In this document: positions 23,539-30,755 of the stretch, piece after piece | Layout of the letters: each line of letters opens with the position of its first letter | How positions within the stretch are numbered: the stretch's first letter is position 1 | Made by a program: the position numbers and the translations under genes | Assembly (NCBI GenBank): GCA_017432565.1 | Contig: JAFRIW010000008.1 | Location: forward strand, 1-32,499 | Length of the DNA stretch: 32,499 nt | Reading direction: 5' to 3' | From: Lachnospiraceae bacterium | Lineage (GTDB): Bacteria; Bacillota; Clostridia; Lachnospirales; Lachnospiraceae | The notes under the pieces: model-generated | What the model was told of the DNA's origin: nothing | What the model saw: only the letters and a program-made list of their open reading frames with translations | The model's database searches: none

Positions 23539-24156
23539 GTGAGCAGACAGTTTTGGAAACCTTCCAATATGCTTTATCCGGTTCCGGCCGTGATTGTGAC
23601 CTGCGCGGACGAAGAAGGCCGCCCCAACGCGATGACTGCCGCATGGGCGGGCACCGTCTGCTCCGATCCGGTCATGGTCAGCGTCTCGATCCGGAAAGAG
23701 CGCTTTTCACACGATATCATCGAGCGGACCGGAGAATTCTGCCTGAACCTGACGACGCGGAAGCTGGCCCGTGCGGCGGATTTTGTCGGCGTCCGCTCCG
23801 GCCGGGATCTTGACAAGTTTGCTCTGCCGGACGCGCCGGCCCTTACTTCCCTTCCGAAGAAGATCCGGGAGGAGCTGCGGCTCACTCCCTCTCCCTCTGC
23901 CAAAATCAAAGCTCCCGGCATCGCCGAGAGCCCTGTGATTCTGGAGTGCCGCGTCCGGGAAATTCTCCGGCTCGGATCCCATGATATGTTTGTTGCCGAG
24001 GTGCTTTCCACCGACGTCGATGACCGGTTCCTGGATGAGAACGGGCGTCTTGACCTGGCCGCGGCCGATCTGCTCGCCTACTCGCACGGTGAGTACTACG
24101 CACTCGGGGAGCTCCTGGGAACCTTCGGCTTTTCGGTCCGGAAAAAGAAGCCGTAA
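23539..24156 (+). CDS. Flavin reductase domain protein (FMN-binding)
   Basis: A 205-residue protein of the flavin reductase-like family, with FMN-fold segments AVIVTCADEEGRPNAMTAAWAG and SDPVMVSVSIRKERFSHDII near the N-terminus, and ILECRVREILRLGSHDMFVAEV in the second half. These proteins bind FMN and often reduce flavin or other oxidised small molecules, and the substrate is unknown here. I place the start at the GTG at 23539 because AAGGAG stands 6 to 7 bases upstream and the family alignment begins with the following residues. An ATG 30 bases upstream has no ribosome site. Convergent with the XRE gene. Confidence 0.85.
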   Translation: MSRQFWKPSNMLYPVPAVIVTCADEEGRPNAMTAAWAGTVCSDPVMVSVSIRKERFSHDIIERTGEFCLNLTTRKLARAADFVGVRSGRDLDKFALPDAPALTSLPKKIREELRLTPSPSAKIKAPGIAESPVILECRVREILRLGSHDMFVAEVLSTDVDDRFLDENGRLDLAAADLLAYSHGEYYALGELLGTFGFSVRKKKP

Positions 24157-24212
24157 GGCCGGATCCGCCTGACTGCCCGATCGCAGCCGCCGTCCGCACT
24201 TGCAGCTCCGGC

Positions 24213-24410
24213 TTACTCGACCGGCCAGAACAGCTCGTCGAGCGTCTTGTCCAGCTCCCTGCAGATCGCGATGCAGAGGTTGATCGTGGGATTATAGTCA
24301 CCCTTTTCGATTGCGCTCATGGTCTGTCTGGACACACCGCACCGTCTGGCCAGCTCGTCCTGGGAAAGATCCTTCGCAGCCCGTGCCGCCTTCAGTCTGA
24401 GATTCTTCAT
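24213..24410 (-). CDS. XRE-family helix-turn-helix regulator (YozG type)
   Basis: A 65-residue single-domain DNA-binding protein. The helix-turn-helix is LSQDELARRCGVSRQTMSAIEKG (15-37), followed by NPTINLCIAICRELDKTLDELFW. Tiny XRE regulators of this type commonly follow a gene for a multi-pass membrane protein. AAGGAGG stands 8 bases upstream, and the membrane gene stops 13 bases before the start. The palindrome at the operon promoter is a plausible target (inference). Confidence 0.93.
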   Translation of the reverse strand: MKNLRLKAARAAKDLSQDELARRCGVSRQTMSAIEKGDYNPTINLCIAICRELDKTLDELFWPVE

Positions 24411-24423
24411 CGCGCAGTCCTCC

Positions 24424-24957
24424 TTATTCCTCTTCGGTTTCCTTCCGGTCCACAGCCTGACGGATCAGATAGGTCACGCCTGCCGCTGCGAGCATGATCA
24501 GCACCATGATGTTTAACATCGGCATTCCGATCTTGCCGTTTTCCATCAGAGACTCTCCCCGGAACAGGCCGATCAGCGGCAGCATATTCAGAACAATGCA
24601 GACTGCAATGATTGCCTTGTAGCGTCTGTGGTCGTTGTTCAGTCCCCAGTAGGCACCTTTCCAGATGCTGTATACACAGGAGACAGTGCATCCGACTGCA
24701 ATCGCCCCGAAGTGCAGAATATAATTCTCAACCGGCAGTTCAATTTCCGCTGCCGAGAGAAGAAGCATCGCGGCCTCGTAAATGGCCATTGCGTAGAAGC
24801 CGTACGTATAGGCCATGCCGCGGATCTCCTTCTGCCGCTCATCGTATTCTGTCTTGAATTTCCGGTTGGTGTTGCCGAACTTCAGCAGAATCACTGCCAG
24901 AATCAGACCGACAATCAGACCGACTGTCATACCGCTCGCTCTTCCTGCAATCAACAT
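24424..24957 (-). CDS. Small four-helix membrane protein paired with XRE regulator
   Basis: A 177-residue protein with about four hydrophobic segments (around 7-27, 50-70, 82-100 and 115-135, and possibly another near the C-terminus). A conserved-looking charged loop follows the first helix (EYDERQKEIRGMAYTYGFY). I do not assign a function; similar membrane-XRE pairs occur in many Clostridia and are uncharacterised. I chose ATG 24957 with GAGGAGG nine bases upstream (minus strand) over a start 33 bases earlier that lacks a ribosome site. First gene of a two-gene operon. Confidence 0.72.
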   Translation of the reverse strand: MLIAGRASGMTVGLIVGLILAVILLKFGNTNRKFKTEYDERQKEIRGMAYTYGFYAMAIYEAAMLLLSAAEIELPVENYILHFGAIAVGCTVSCVYSIWKGAYWGLNNDHRRYKAIIAVCIVLNMLPLIGLFRGESLMENGKIGMPMLNIMVLIMLAAAGVTYLIRQAVDRKETEEE

Positions 24958-24992
24958 TTTCTTATCCTCCTCTTTTTTCGCTGTAAGCAAAA

Positions 24993-25037
24993 TATGATCA
25001 TGCTCAGCGTTTGTTTTCTGTTCTGAGCATGATCATA
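24993..25037. promoter_or_regulatory. Large inverted repeat overlapping the promoter (likely operator)
   Basis: Two perfect 15-base arms (TATGATCATGCTCAG at 24993-25007 and its complement at 25023-25037) are separated by 15 bases. One arm contains the -10 box of the membrane/XRE operon and extends over the probable RNA start. Because transcription would begin inside the outer arm, it fits a DNA operator better than an RNA hairpin. Confidence 0.75.
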
Positions 25038-25060
25038 CTATGTCCGCGACAAGATGTCAA
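25032..25060 (-). promoter_or_regulatory. Near-consensus sigma-A promoter of the membrane/XRE operon
   Basis: The minus strand has TTGACA (25055-25060), a 17-base spacer and TATGAT (25032-25037), an almost ideal housekeeping promoter. Confidence 0.9.
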
Positions 25061-25114
25061 CTATATTTTACATTTTGTTGCTTAATAAATGATTTTGTCT
25101 ATTCTTGATGGCTT

Positions 25115-25173
25115 TTTTCTATTATCAGCTATTGTCAGGGGGCTGTCCGGATAATCCGGTTTTCTATTATCAG
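25115..25173. repeat. 14-bp direct repeat downstream of queT
   Basis: TTTTCTATTATCAG occurs at 25115-25128 and exactly again at 25160-25173, 45 bases apart, in the gap after queT. A short GGATAATCC inverted repeat lies between them. No gene is seen. Confidence 0.8.
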
Positions 25174-25181
25174 GCGGATAA

Positions 25182-25751
25182 TCAGTCCGATGATCCGTCG
25201 GTCTCCCCGAACAGGGTGTTCCGCATCGGCCACAGCAGGGTCAGCAGCAGGACACCGAGGATCGTGCAGGAAATCAGCTCGCCCGCGCCGACTGTCAGCA
25301 TCAGGAACGGAATGCCGCCCGGAATGTGATAGGCATAGGTCAGAATTAGCGGAACGATAATTGTATTGGAAATAACCGGCGGCAGGGAGCACAGAATTCT
25401 TGTCTTCAGTGTGCTGCAGCCGAATTTCTTCGCGAGTGCGCGCGTACCGACGGCACCGAGGAAGGTGGCCAGTGTTCCGAAAATAATATCCGGCAGTGCG
25501 CAGCCGGTAATGATATTTGCAAGAAGACAGCCGATCGTGACGCCCGGAATTGCTGCAGGCAGAATTGCCGGGAGGATGGTCAGTGCCTCGGAAATCCGGA
25601 CCTGGATGGCGCCGCTGGCCAGATTAAAACTGGCGACAAGGATGGTCAATACTACATAAATGGCGGCAACGAGACCCGCATAGGCAACATAGCGGATCCT
25701 GCTTCCTGAGTTCTCCGGCTTCATACCGGTGTTTATTGACTGACTGCTCAT
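25182..25751 (-). CDS. queT: QueT-family queuosine precursor transporter (ECF S component)
   Basis: A 189-residue membrane protein with about five to six hydrophobic helices. The QueT signature is clear: AAIYVVLTILVASFNL, GAIQVRISEALTILP, AIPGVTIGCLLANIITG and DIIFGTLATFLGAVG. These proteins take up queuine-type precursors with the shared ECF module. The gene is driven by its own promoter at 25851-25879. No preQ1 riboswitch was recognised in the roughly 100-base leader. The ribosome site is weak (AAAGGA about 14 bases upstream), so a later start cannot be excluded. Confidence 0.87.
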   Translation of the reverse strand: MSSQSINTGMKPENSGSRIRYVAYAGLVAAIYVVLTILVASFNLASGAIQVRISEALTILPAILPAAIPGVTIGCLLANIITGCALPDIIFGTLATFLGAVGTRALAKKFGCSTLKTRILCSLPPVISNTIIVPLILTYAYHIPGGIPFLMLTVGAGELISCTILGVLLLTLLWPMRNTLFGETDGSSD

Positions 25752-25850
25752 AAATCTATTCTGTTTTCCTTTTCTGTCGTTTTTCTGTCGTATCTGAATC
25801 TTCCGTATCTGAATATATTTCTTATATATCCGATTGGCGCAACGACCATT

Positions 25851-25879
25851 ATCGTATCTTCCGGATCAGGTTCTGTCAA
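25851..25879 (-). promoter_or_regulatory. queT promoter, -35 inside the upstream gene
   Basis: The minus strand has TTGACA (25874-25879), a 17-base spacer and TACGAT (25851-25856). The -35 box is formed by codons near the end of the upstream HAD gene (GTT GAC AGA). Confidence 0.75.
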
Positions 25880-26759
25880 CTGTCTCATCCTCTTCGATTT
25901 TCCGCAGCACCCGGGCAAGTCCGCCCTGATCCGGGTCCTCGAACAGATAATCCGCCGCAGCCCGCACCTCCTCCGGCGCATAGACGGCAGCGACTTTGAT
26001 CCGGACCGCCTGCAGCATTTCCAGATCGTTCAGGCTGTCTCCGAAGCCTGCCGTTCCCTCCCAGGAAGCACCGGTATACTCCAGTACCTTCCGGATGCCG
26101 TGCTCTTTGGTGCAGTCCAGCGGAATCAGTTCTCCGGCAATCCCCTTCGGTGTCTGAAAGAAGGGATTTACCGCAAAATGCTTCTTGAAACGGTCCATAT
26201 TCTGGTCCAGACCGGATCGGTCAACGGCTGTGAAAACGATCTTCTGCACCGGAATATCCTCCGTCCAGCTGCTCATAAGCCGGTTGATGCCCAGCCTCTC
26301 CAGTTCCTCATTCTCCCGGGCCATTTTTTCTTCCATTCCGGCCGGAAAGATCCCGGCGTCCTCCAGAATTTTGCCGAAACCAGCCATGCACTCCCGGGTG
26401 AAATAGGTCCCCTGTGCCGTATCAAACTGCATGGCAGCGCCGCACTCTCCAAGAAGCCGGCACGTCTCTTCAAACACCTCCGGCGGGATCCGGTTCTCCC
26501 AGATTTTTTCTTCTCCGACATACACCACGCCGCCGGCGCAGGCCACCATCCCGTCAAAAGGGAACACCCGGCAGATATCGTTCTGCAGATAAACCGGCGG
26601 GCGGCCGCTGCACAGATAGATCCTGTCGCCGCGCTCTTTCGCGCGCGCAAGCTCGCGCCGCGTATCGGGATGCAGGACTCTGCTGCTTCCGAGCAGTGTC
26701 CCGTCCAGATCAAAAAACATGCTTTTGTACTTTTTATTATGCTGATTACTCTGCTGCAT
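25866..26759 (-). CDS. HAD-superfamily (Cof-type) phosphatase
   Basis: A 297-residue haloacid-dehalogenase hydrolase. Motif I FFDLDGTLL supplies the Asp nucleophile, the CSGRPP segment matches motif II, and GFGDSLNDLEML is motif IV with the metal-binding acids. A Cof-type cap lies between (about 90-215). These enzymes remove phosphate from sugar phosphates or flavin nucleotides, and the substrate is unknown. I chose ATG 26759 because AAAGGAG stands 6 bases upstream. A start 51 bases earlier has no ribosome site and overlaps the extended -10 at 26787. Confidence 0.88.
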   Translation of the reverse strand: MQQSNQHNKKYKSMFFDLDGTLLGSSRVLHPDTRRELARAKERGDRIYLCSGRPPVYLQNDICRVFPFDGMVACAGGVVYVGEEKIWENRIPPEVFEETCRLLGECGAAMQFDTAQGTYFTRECMAGFGKILEDAGIFPAGMEEKMARENEELERLGINRLMSSWTEDIPVQKIVFTAVDRSGLDQNMDRFKKHFAVNPFFQTPKGIAGELIPLDCTKEHGIRKVLEYTGASWEGTAGFGDSLNDLEMLQAVRIKVAAVYAPEEVRAAADYLFEDPDQGGLARVLRKIEEDETVDRT

Positions 26760-26786
26760 GGTATACTCCTTTACATTTCTCCGGCT

Positions 26787-26795
26787 ATTATAACA
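26787..26795 (-). promoter_or_regulatory. Extended -10 promoter of the HAD gene
   Basis: The minus strand reads TGTTATAAT, an extended -10, 28 bases before the chosen HAD start. No strong -35 is seen. Confidence 0.55.
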
Positions 26796-26849
26796 GAAAA
26801 GCTGTGGCATTATTTACTCCGTCGGTATATAATAATCCGGGTTTTTTCG

Positions 26850-26878
26850 TACAAGGCTTATTGTGAGCTCAGTATGAT
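26850..26878 (+). promoter_or_regulatory. Possible promoter of the CofE-like gene
   Basis: TATGAT at 26873-26878, with a poor -35 (TACAAG) 17 bases upstream, 24 bases before the GTG start of the CofE-like gene. Confidence 0.35.
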
Positions 26879-26901
26879 GATTCAGAGAGGAGTGTAAAAC
26901 A

Positions 26902-28104
26902 GTGGAAGGAAAAGAAAGAAGAGTCGGAACTGTATCCCGCGGCATCCGCTGCCCGATTATCCGGCAGGGCGATGATCTGGCATCTATTGTCACAGACAGC
27001 GTACTGGAAGCGGCTGAGTCTGAAGGCTTTGCGATCCGCGACCGGGATGTCATTGCCGTCACGGAATCTATTGTCGCCCGCGCGCAGGGCAACTACTGCA
27101 CCGTAGAGGACATTGCACAGGATGTCCGCACGAAGCTCGGCGGCGAGACCATCGGTGTCATTTTCCCGATTACCTCCAGAAACCGCTTCGCGATCTGCCT
27201 CCGCGGCATCGCAATGGGCGCGAAGAAGGTCGTGCTGATGCTCAGCTATCCTTCTGATGAAGTCGGCAATCAGCTGATCAGCCTTGACAAGATCGACGAA
27301 GCAGGCATCAATCCCTACAGCGATGTTCTGACCCTGGAGCGCTATCGCGAGCTCTTCGGCAGCAACGTACACGAATTCACCGGCGTGGATTATGTTCAGT
27401 ACTACGGCGATCTGATCCGCGAGTGCGGTGCAGAAGCCGAGATCATTTTCGCCAATCAGCCCAGAGTGATTCTGGATTACACGGACTGCATTCTGACCTG
27501 CGACATCCACACAAGAAAGCGCACCAAGCGCATCCTGAAGGAAGCAGGTGCCAAAGTCGTCCTGGGTCTGGATGAAATCATGAACGCACCCGTGAACGGC
27601 AGCGGCTACAACGCCGATTTCGGTCTGCTCGGCTCCAACAAGTCCACGGAAGACCGCATCAAGCTGTTCCCGCGCGACGCGCAGCCGCTGGTACTGGATA
27701 TCCAGGACCGCATGCTGAAAGCCACCGGCAGACACGTGGAAGTCATGATTTACGGTGACGGCGCCTTCAAGGATCCGCAGGGCAAAATCTGGGAGCTCGC
27801 CGATCCGGTTGTCTCTCCGTTCCACACGGACGGCCTGAACGGCACACCGAACGAACTGAAGCTGAAATATCTGGCAGACAACGACTTCAGCAACCTGAGC
27901 GGTGAAGCACTCAGAGATGCAATTTCCGAGAGCATCCGCAAGAAGGATCATGACCTGAAGGGCAGCATGGCTTCCCAGGGAACCACTCCCCGTCAGCTCA
28001 CCGACCTGATCGGATCCCTCTGCGATCTGACCAGCGGCTCCGGCGACAAGGGAACGCCCGTCGTTCTGGTTCAGGGATATTTTGACAATTACACCAACGA
28101 CTGA
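26902..28104 (+). CDS. CofE-like coenzyme F420-0:L-glutamate ligase family protein
   Basis: A 400-residue protein related to CofE, which in archaea and actinobacteria adds glutamate to coenzyme F420-0. The N-terminal part matches well (IRQGDDLASIV, IRDRDVIAVTESIVARAQGNY), and the central region has TCDIHTRKRTKRILKEAG and GSGYNADFGLLGSNKS. The rest is longer than classic CofE. Ordinary Clostridia are not known to make F420, so the true substrate is open, and a different gamma-glutamyl or amide ligation is possible (inference). Start GTG with AGAGGAG about 9 bases upstream. Monocistronic, ending in a strong terminator. Confidence 0.82.
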   Translation: MEGKERRVGTVSRGIRCPIIRQGDDLASIVTDSVLEAAESEGFAIRDRDVIAVTESIVARAQGNYCTVEDIAQDVRTKLGGETIGVIFPITSRNRFAICLRGIAMGAKKVVLMLSYPSDEVGNQLISLDKIDEAGINPYSDVLTLERYRELFGSNVHEFTGVDYVQYYGDLIRECGAEAEIIFANQPRVILDYTDCILTCDIHTRKRTKRILKEAGAKVVLGLDEIMNAPVNGSGYNADFGLLGSNKSTEDRIKLFPRDAQPLVLDIQDRMLKATGRHVEVMIYGDGAFKDPQGKIWELADPVVSPFHTDGLNGTPNELKLKYLADNDFSNLSGEALRDAISESIRKKDHDLKGSMASQGTTPRQLTDLIGSLCDLTSGSGDKGTPVVLVQGYFDNYTND

Positions 28105-28172
28105 TCCATTCTGTATACGGCAGATTCTGCCTGTATATGCAGTATCTTAACCAGTTCAGTCAACTATATGAA

Positions 28173-28205
28173 GAGCCCGGAAGCAATGCTCCCGGGCTTT
28201 TTTTC
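28173..28205 (+). terminator. Rho-independent terminator of the CofE-like gene
   Basis: GAGCCCGG ... CCGGGCT hairpin with one internal mismatch and a short loop, followed by seven T. It is about 70 bases after the stop codon. Confidence 0.93.
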
Positions 28206-28221
28206 TGCTCTTTTTCGTCCG

Positions 28222-28716
28222 TCAGGCCCAGTCGTCCTGGCTCTTCGGGGGACGGATATCCGCAAGGAGAACCTGCTCCCACAGGAACCACTCACCGGTC
28301 GAAGGTTTATTCCGAAGGGTGATGGTCCTCGGATTGTCTGCGCCGCCCGAGCGGAGCTGGAAGCGCTTGTAGCCTTCCTTGCTGACAACCTGAGGTGCGT
28401 CTTCCACGATGACAGTGTACGGCTTGGACATCGCATAATTGTTATCCGGAACCGCTCCCTGGAAGAAGGACTTGATCACATACTCCTTGCCGCCGAGACG
28501 ATCCCGCAGAAACTGCTTCTCGTACTCTGTCAGCGGTCTGGGGCCGCGGAGGTAATCGATCATCTCAATTCCCTGCTGTTTGTTCACCGTGTAGGCATAA
28601 ATCGCCACAACCGTCAGCGCCGCTACTCTGGACGGTGAAGACAGATCAGCCAGTCCCATCTTCTTCATTTCCTCAACGGACAGAGGAAGTTCCTGAAATG
28701 TCTCTGTGTATTTCAC
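28222..28716 (-). CDS. Small protein of unknown function downstream of amidase
   Basis: A 164-residue, probably cytoplasmic protein with no signal peptide. I do not recognise a family. It starts KYTETFQELPLSVEEMKKMG, has one moderately hydrophobic stretch (RVAALTVVAIYAYTV, about 29-43), a basic LTEYEKQFLRDRLGGKEYV segment, and ends with TGEWFLWEQVLLADIRPP. The start GTG at 28716 has AAAGGAGG 6 bases upstream and is preferred over an upstream ATG at 28734 without a good site. It follows the amidase stop by 31 bases and is probably co-transcribed. Confidence 0.7.
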   Translation of the reverse strand: MKYTETFQELPLSVEEMKKMGLADLSSPSRVAALTVVAIYAYTVNKQQGIEMIDYLRGPRPLTEYEKQFLRDRLGGKEYVIKSFFQGAVPDNNYAMSKPYTVIVEDAPQVVSKEGYKRFQLRSGGADNPRTITLRNKPSTGEWFLWEQVLLADIRPPKSQDDWA

Positions 28717-28747
28717 AATGTGCCTCCTTTCCATATTTTGCTCTCCC

Positions 28748-29587
28748 TTACCTGCTGTATTTCCACAGATCGCTCTCTGTGCTGACACCCGGAACCAGAA
28801 CGATATTCGAAAAATCAATACCGAGGCGGGTGCTCTTCAGCTTCTGATGCATGGCGATAGTCGTCGCATCCGCGTGCGCAAGCTTAAGATAGATATTCTC
28901 CTGCTCCATCAGTTTCCGGTCCGGCGCCTGGTCGATAAACAGATGCTCCACGATGACCGCCGGCATTCCCGCCTGTGTGGCGTAGCGGATGATTCCGTAA
29001 TAATCGCCGTTTTTCCCGACTCTGGTGAAAATTCCTCTGCGCGGAATATTGGCAAAAAAGGTCAGATTCGAGAGCTGGGCTTCCGCGAGGGCTGCCGCCT
29101 GATCATGGAAGGCGGGATCCGCCGAAATATATACTTCGCTCCCTGTCCTGTCATGTTCCGGCGCGACATTGAAATGAATACTGTAAAGCAAATCCGCGTT
29201 CTTTGCTTTCGCGAACTGAACCCTCTGATAAATCGAGACCGGCACGTCCGCTTCCCGGGTCAGATGGACTTCCACATTGTCATACAGCTCCAGCTCAGCC
29301 TTCACCAGTTTCGCCAGATGCAGCGTCATCGCCTTCTCCGCGTACTGTCCGTAGACCGCGCCGAGATCATCTCCCTGGGTGCCGCCGTGTCCGGGATCCA
29401 GTACAATGACCGTCTTCTTCGCCGTGTCCGTCCGTGCCTGAGCGGCCTGCGTCGGCGCAGCACTCACCTGTGCAGCTGTCAGCATCACCACAGACAGCAG
29501 CATCAGCATGCTCAGCAATACCGCGGCGACTCTTCTGCTGCAGGCTGTATTTCTTTCTTTATTTCCGCTGTTATTTCTGGCTTTCAA
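28748..29587 (-). CDS. N-acetylmuramoyl-L-alanine amidase (Amidase_3)
   Basis: A 279-residue secreted amidase that cuts the lactyl-amide bond of peptidoglycan. The signal segment is at about 17-44. Zinc and catalytic residues are visible: H67 in LDPGHGG, E84 in YAEKAM, H138 in SIHFN and E214 in VIVEH. The sequence order is that of Amidase_3 (CwlC/AmiC type), without extra wall-binding repeats. The start is a TTG at 29587: CGGAGG is 8 bases upstream and an extended -10 lies 45 bases before it. A GTG 39 bases earlier lacks a ribosome site. Confidence 0.9.
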   Translation of the reverse strand: MKARNNSGNKERNTACSRRVAAVLLSMLMLLSVVMLTAAQVSAAPTQAAQARTDTAKKTVIVLDPGHGGTQGDDLGAVYGQYAEKAMTLHLAKLVKAELELYDNVEVHLTREADVPVSIYQRVQFAKAKNADLLYSIHFNVAPEHDRTGSEVYISADPAFHDQAAALAEAQLSNLTFFANIPRRGIFTRVGKNGDYYGIIRYATQAGMPAVIVEHLFIDQAPDRKLMEQENIYLKLAHADATTIAMHQKLKSTRLGIDFSNIVLVPGVSTESDLWKYSR

Positions 29588-29631
29588 TTTATACGCCTCC
29601 GGATCTGTTCCCAACGGTTCCTGCACAATTC

Positions 29632-29640
29632 ATTATACCA
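29632..29640 (-). promoter_or_regulatory. Extended -10 promoter of the amidase gene
   Basis: The minus strand reads TGGTATAAT. At a 17-base spacing the -35 is AAGACA, four of six matches. Confidence 0.65.
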
Positions 29641-29780
29641 TCAGTCCGGGCAGGTGTCTTTCCGACCTCTGTCAAAATGTATGCCATTTATACAGGTCTT
29701 GCTGACTCGCTCATAAGGTATCCTGACAGCTGTGAAAATCCCAGTTTCCTCTTTTTTTACATACACACTTTTTCCGTCCG

Positions 29781-30226
29781 CTATGCGCTGCGGCCGGAAT
29801 TGTATTGACATTCCTGGTTCTTTCTTGTTTTTACTGCCACCTTCGGCATGCATGAGCAGGCGCAGCAGCCGGAAATGTATTGTCAATCAACTCGGTCGAT
29901 TCTTTTCACCGCCAGTCCTGTCAGGGAAGTGTATTGACATTCAACAAGATCTTCAGTTTTACTGTCAGACAAGCAAATTTCACAGTTTACGGCACGCTTA
30001 ACCTGTATTGTCAATCACCTGGATCACGCCTTTTCACCGCTGCTACAGGTTTGCCTGAGCAAGTGTCGTGATCGGACTGTATTGTCAATCAACACATCAG
30101 GCTTTTTTCACCGCCAGTCTTTTCCACGCCTGCTTCAGGGCCGGGACGCCATACCGGCCCTGCTCCGCCGGGAGCTGTACTGTGCAGCAGAATTCTGACA
30201 CGTCTCCAAGACGTGTCAGAGCATAT
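29781..30226 (+). repeat. Novel ~445-bp interspersed element, copy 2
   Basis: Same orientation and architecture as 3833-4277. TGTATTG(A/T)CA motifs are at 29801, 29876, 29930, 30004 and 30078, giving spacings of 75, 54, 74 and 74 bases, identical to copy 1. The core 29876-29998 differs from copy 1 at only about three positions. The end has the same three hairpins; the last is 30194-30205/30209-30220. The element covers the last three codons and the stop codon of the minus-strand lipoprotein gene at 30216. Confidence 0.92.
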
Positions 30227-30737
30227 AATCTCTGACATTGAAGCTTTCTTCCGTGCGCTGTTCCTCATCAATGATGCCGGGAACCAGCTCCGTGACATAG
30301 GTCTCTCCGGAAGTCGGATCAATATAGTAACGCGTCTCCGCACCGGTGTAAGATCTGTACAGGACGACAATCTCATCTGCCTCGCCGGTAGTCACATCCC
30401 AGTAAATCGTGTAATCATCCGATTCCGCCATGCTCTCCAAATCCGGGTTGTTTGCATAGCAATAATTCTTAATCGCCTCGAGGGCCTGCTCCTGAGTCAG
30501 AACATCAGACGAAGCTTCTGCCTGTTCCTGTACCGCGGCCTGCTCCTGTGCCGGCGCCTGCTCCTGTGCTGCGGCCTGTTCTTTTTCCGGGGCTTCTGCG
30601 GTTTCTTCTGCCTGAGCAGTCTCCTCAACAGGGATCGGCTCCAGCACCGAATCGCCTTCCTTTCCATCCTTCGACCCGCAGGCGGCGAGCCCGAATACCA
30701 TACAACACATAGCCAGCAGTATCAGTTTCTTCTTCAT
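30216..30737 (-). CDS. Lipoprotein with Glu/Gln/Ala-rich linker
   Basis: A 173-residue lipoprotein. Lipobox LAAC gives Cys20 after a 19-residue signal peptide. Residues about 34-78 are a Glu/Ala/Gln low-complexity linker (repeated AQEQAPAQEQ). The folded domain (about 80-173; EQALEAIKNYCYANNPDLES, YTIYWDVT, TRYYIDPTSGETYVTELVPG) resembles small secreted PepSY-like or similar domains, but I do not assign it. AGGAAA is before ATG. The last three residues and stop are encoded inside element copy 2, so the 3' end may have been altered by the insertion. It follows the GNAT fusion gene by 18 bases. Confidence 0.8.
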   Translation of the reverse strand: MKKKLILLAMCCMVFGLAACGSKDGKEGDSVLEPIPVEETAQAEETAEAPEKEQAAAQEQAPAQEQAAVQEQAEASSDVLTQEQALEAIKNYCYANNPDLESMAESDDYTIYWDVTTGEADEIVVLYRSYTGAETRYYIDPTSGETYVTELVPGIIDEEQRTEESFNVRDYML

Positions 30738-30755
30738 AGATGCAATTTTCCTAAC

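Noticed and set aside
25752..25865. preQ1 riboswitch before queT
   Set aside because: The leader is AT-rich with repeated TTCAGATACG-like pieces, but no preQ1 hairpin and A-rich tail pattern is present.
29641..29886. 81-residue minus-strand frame covering the start of element copy 2
   Set aside because: No ribosome site and no recognisable domain, and half of it is in the repeat.
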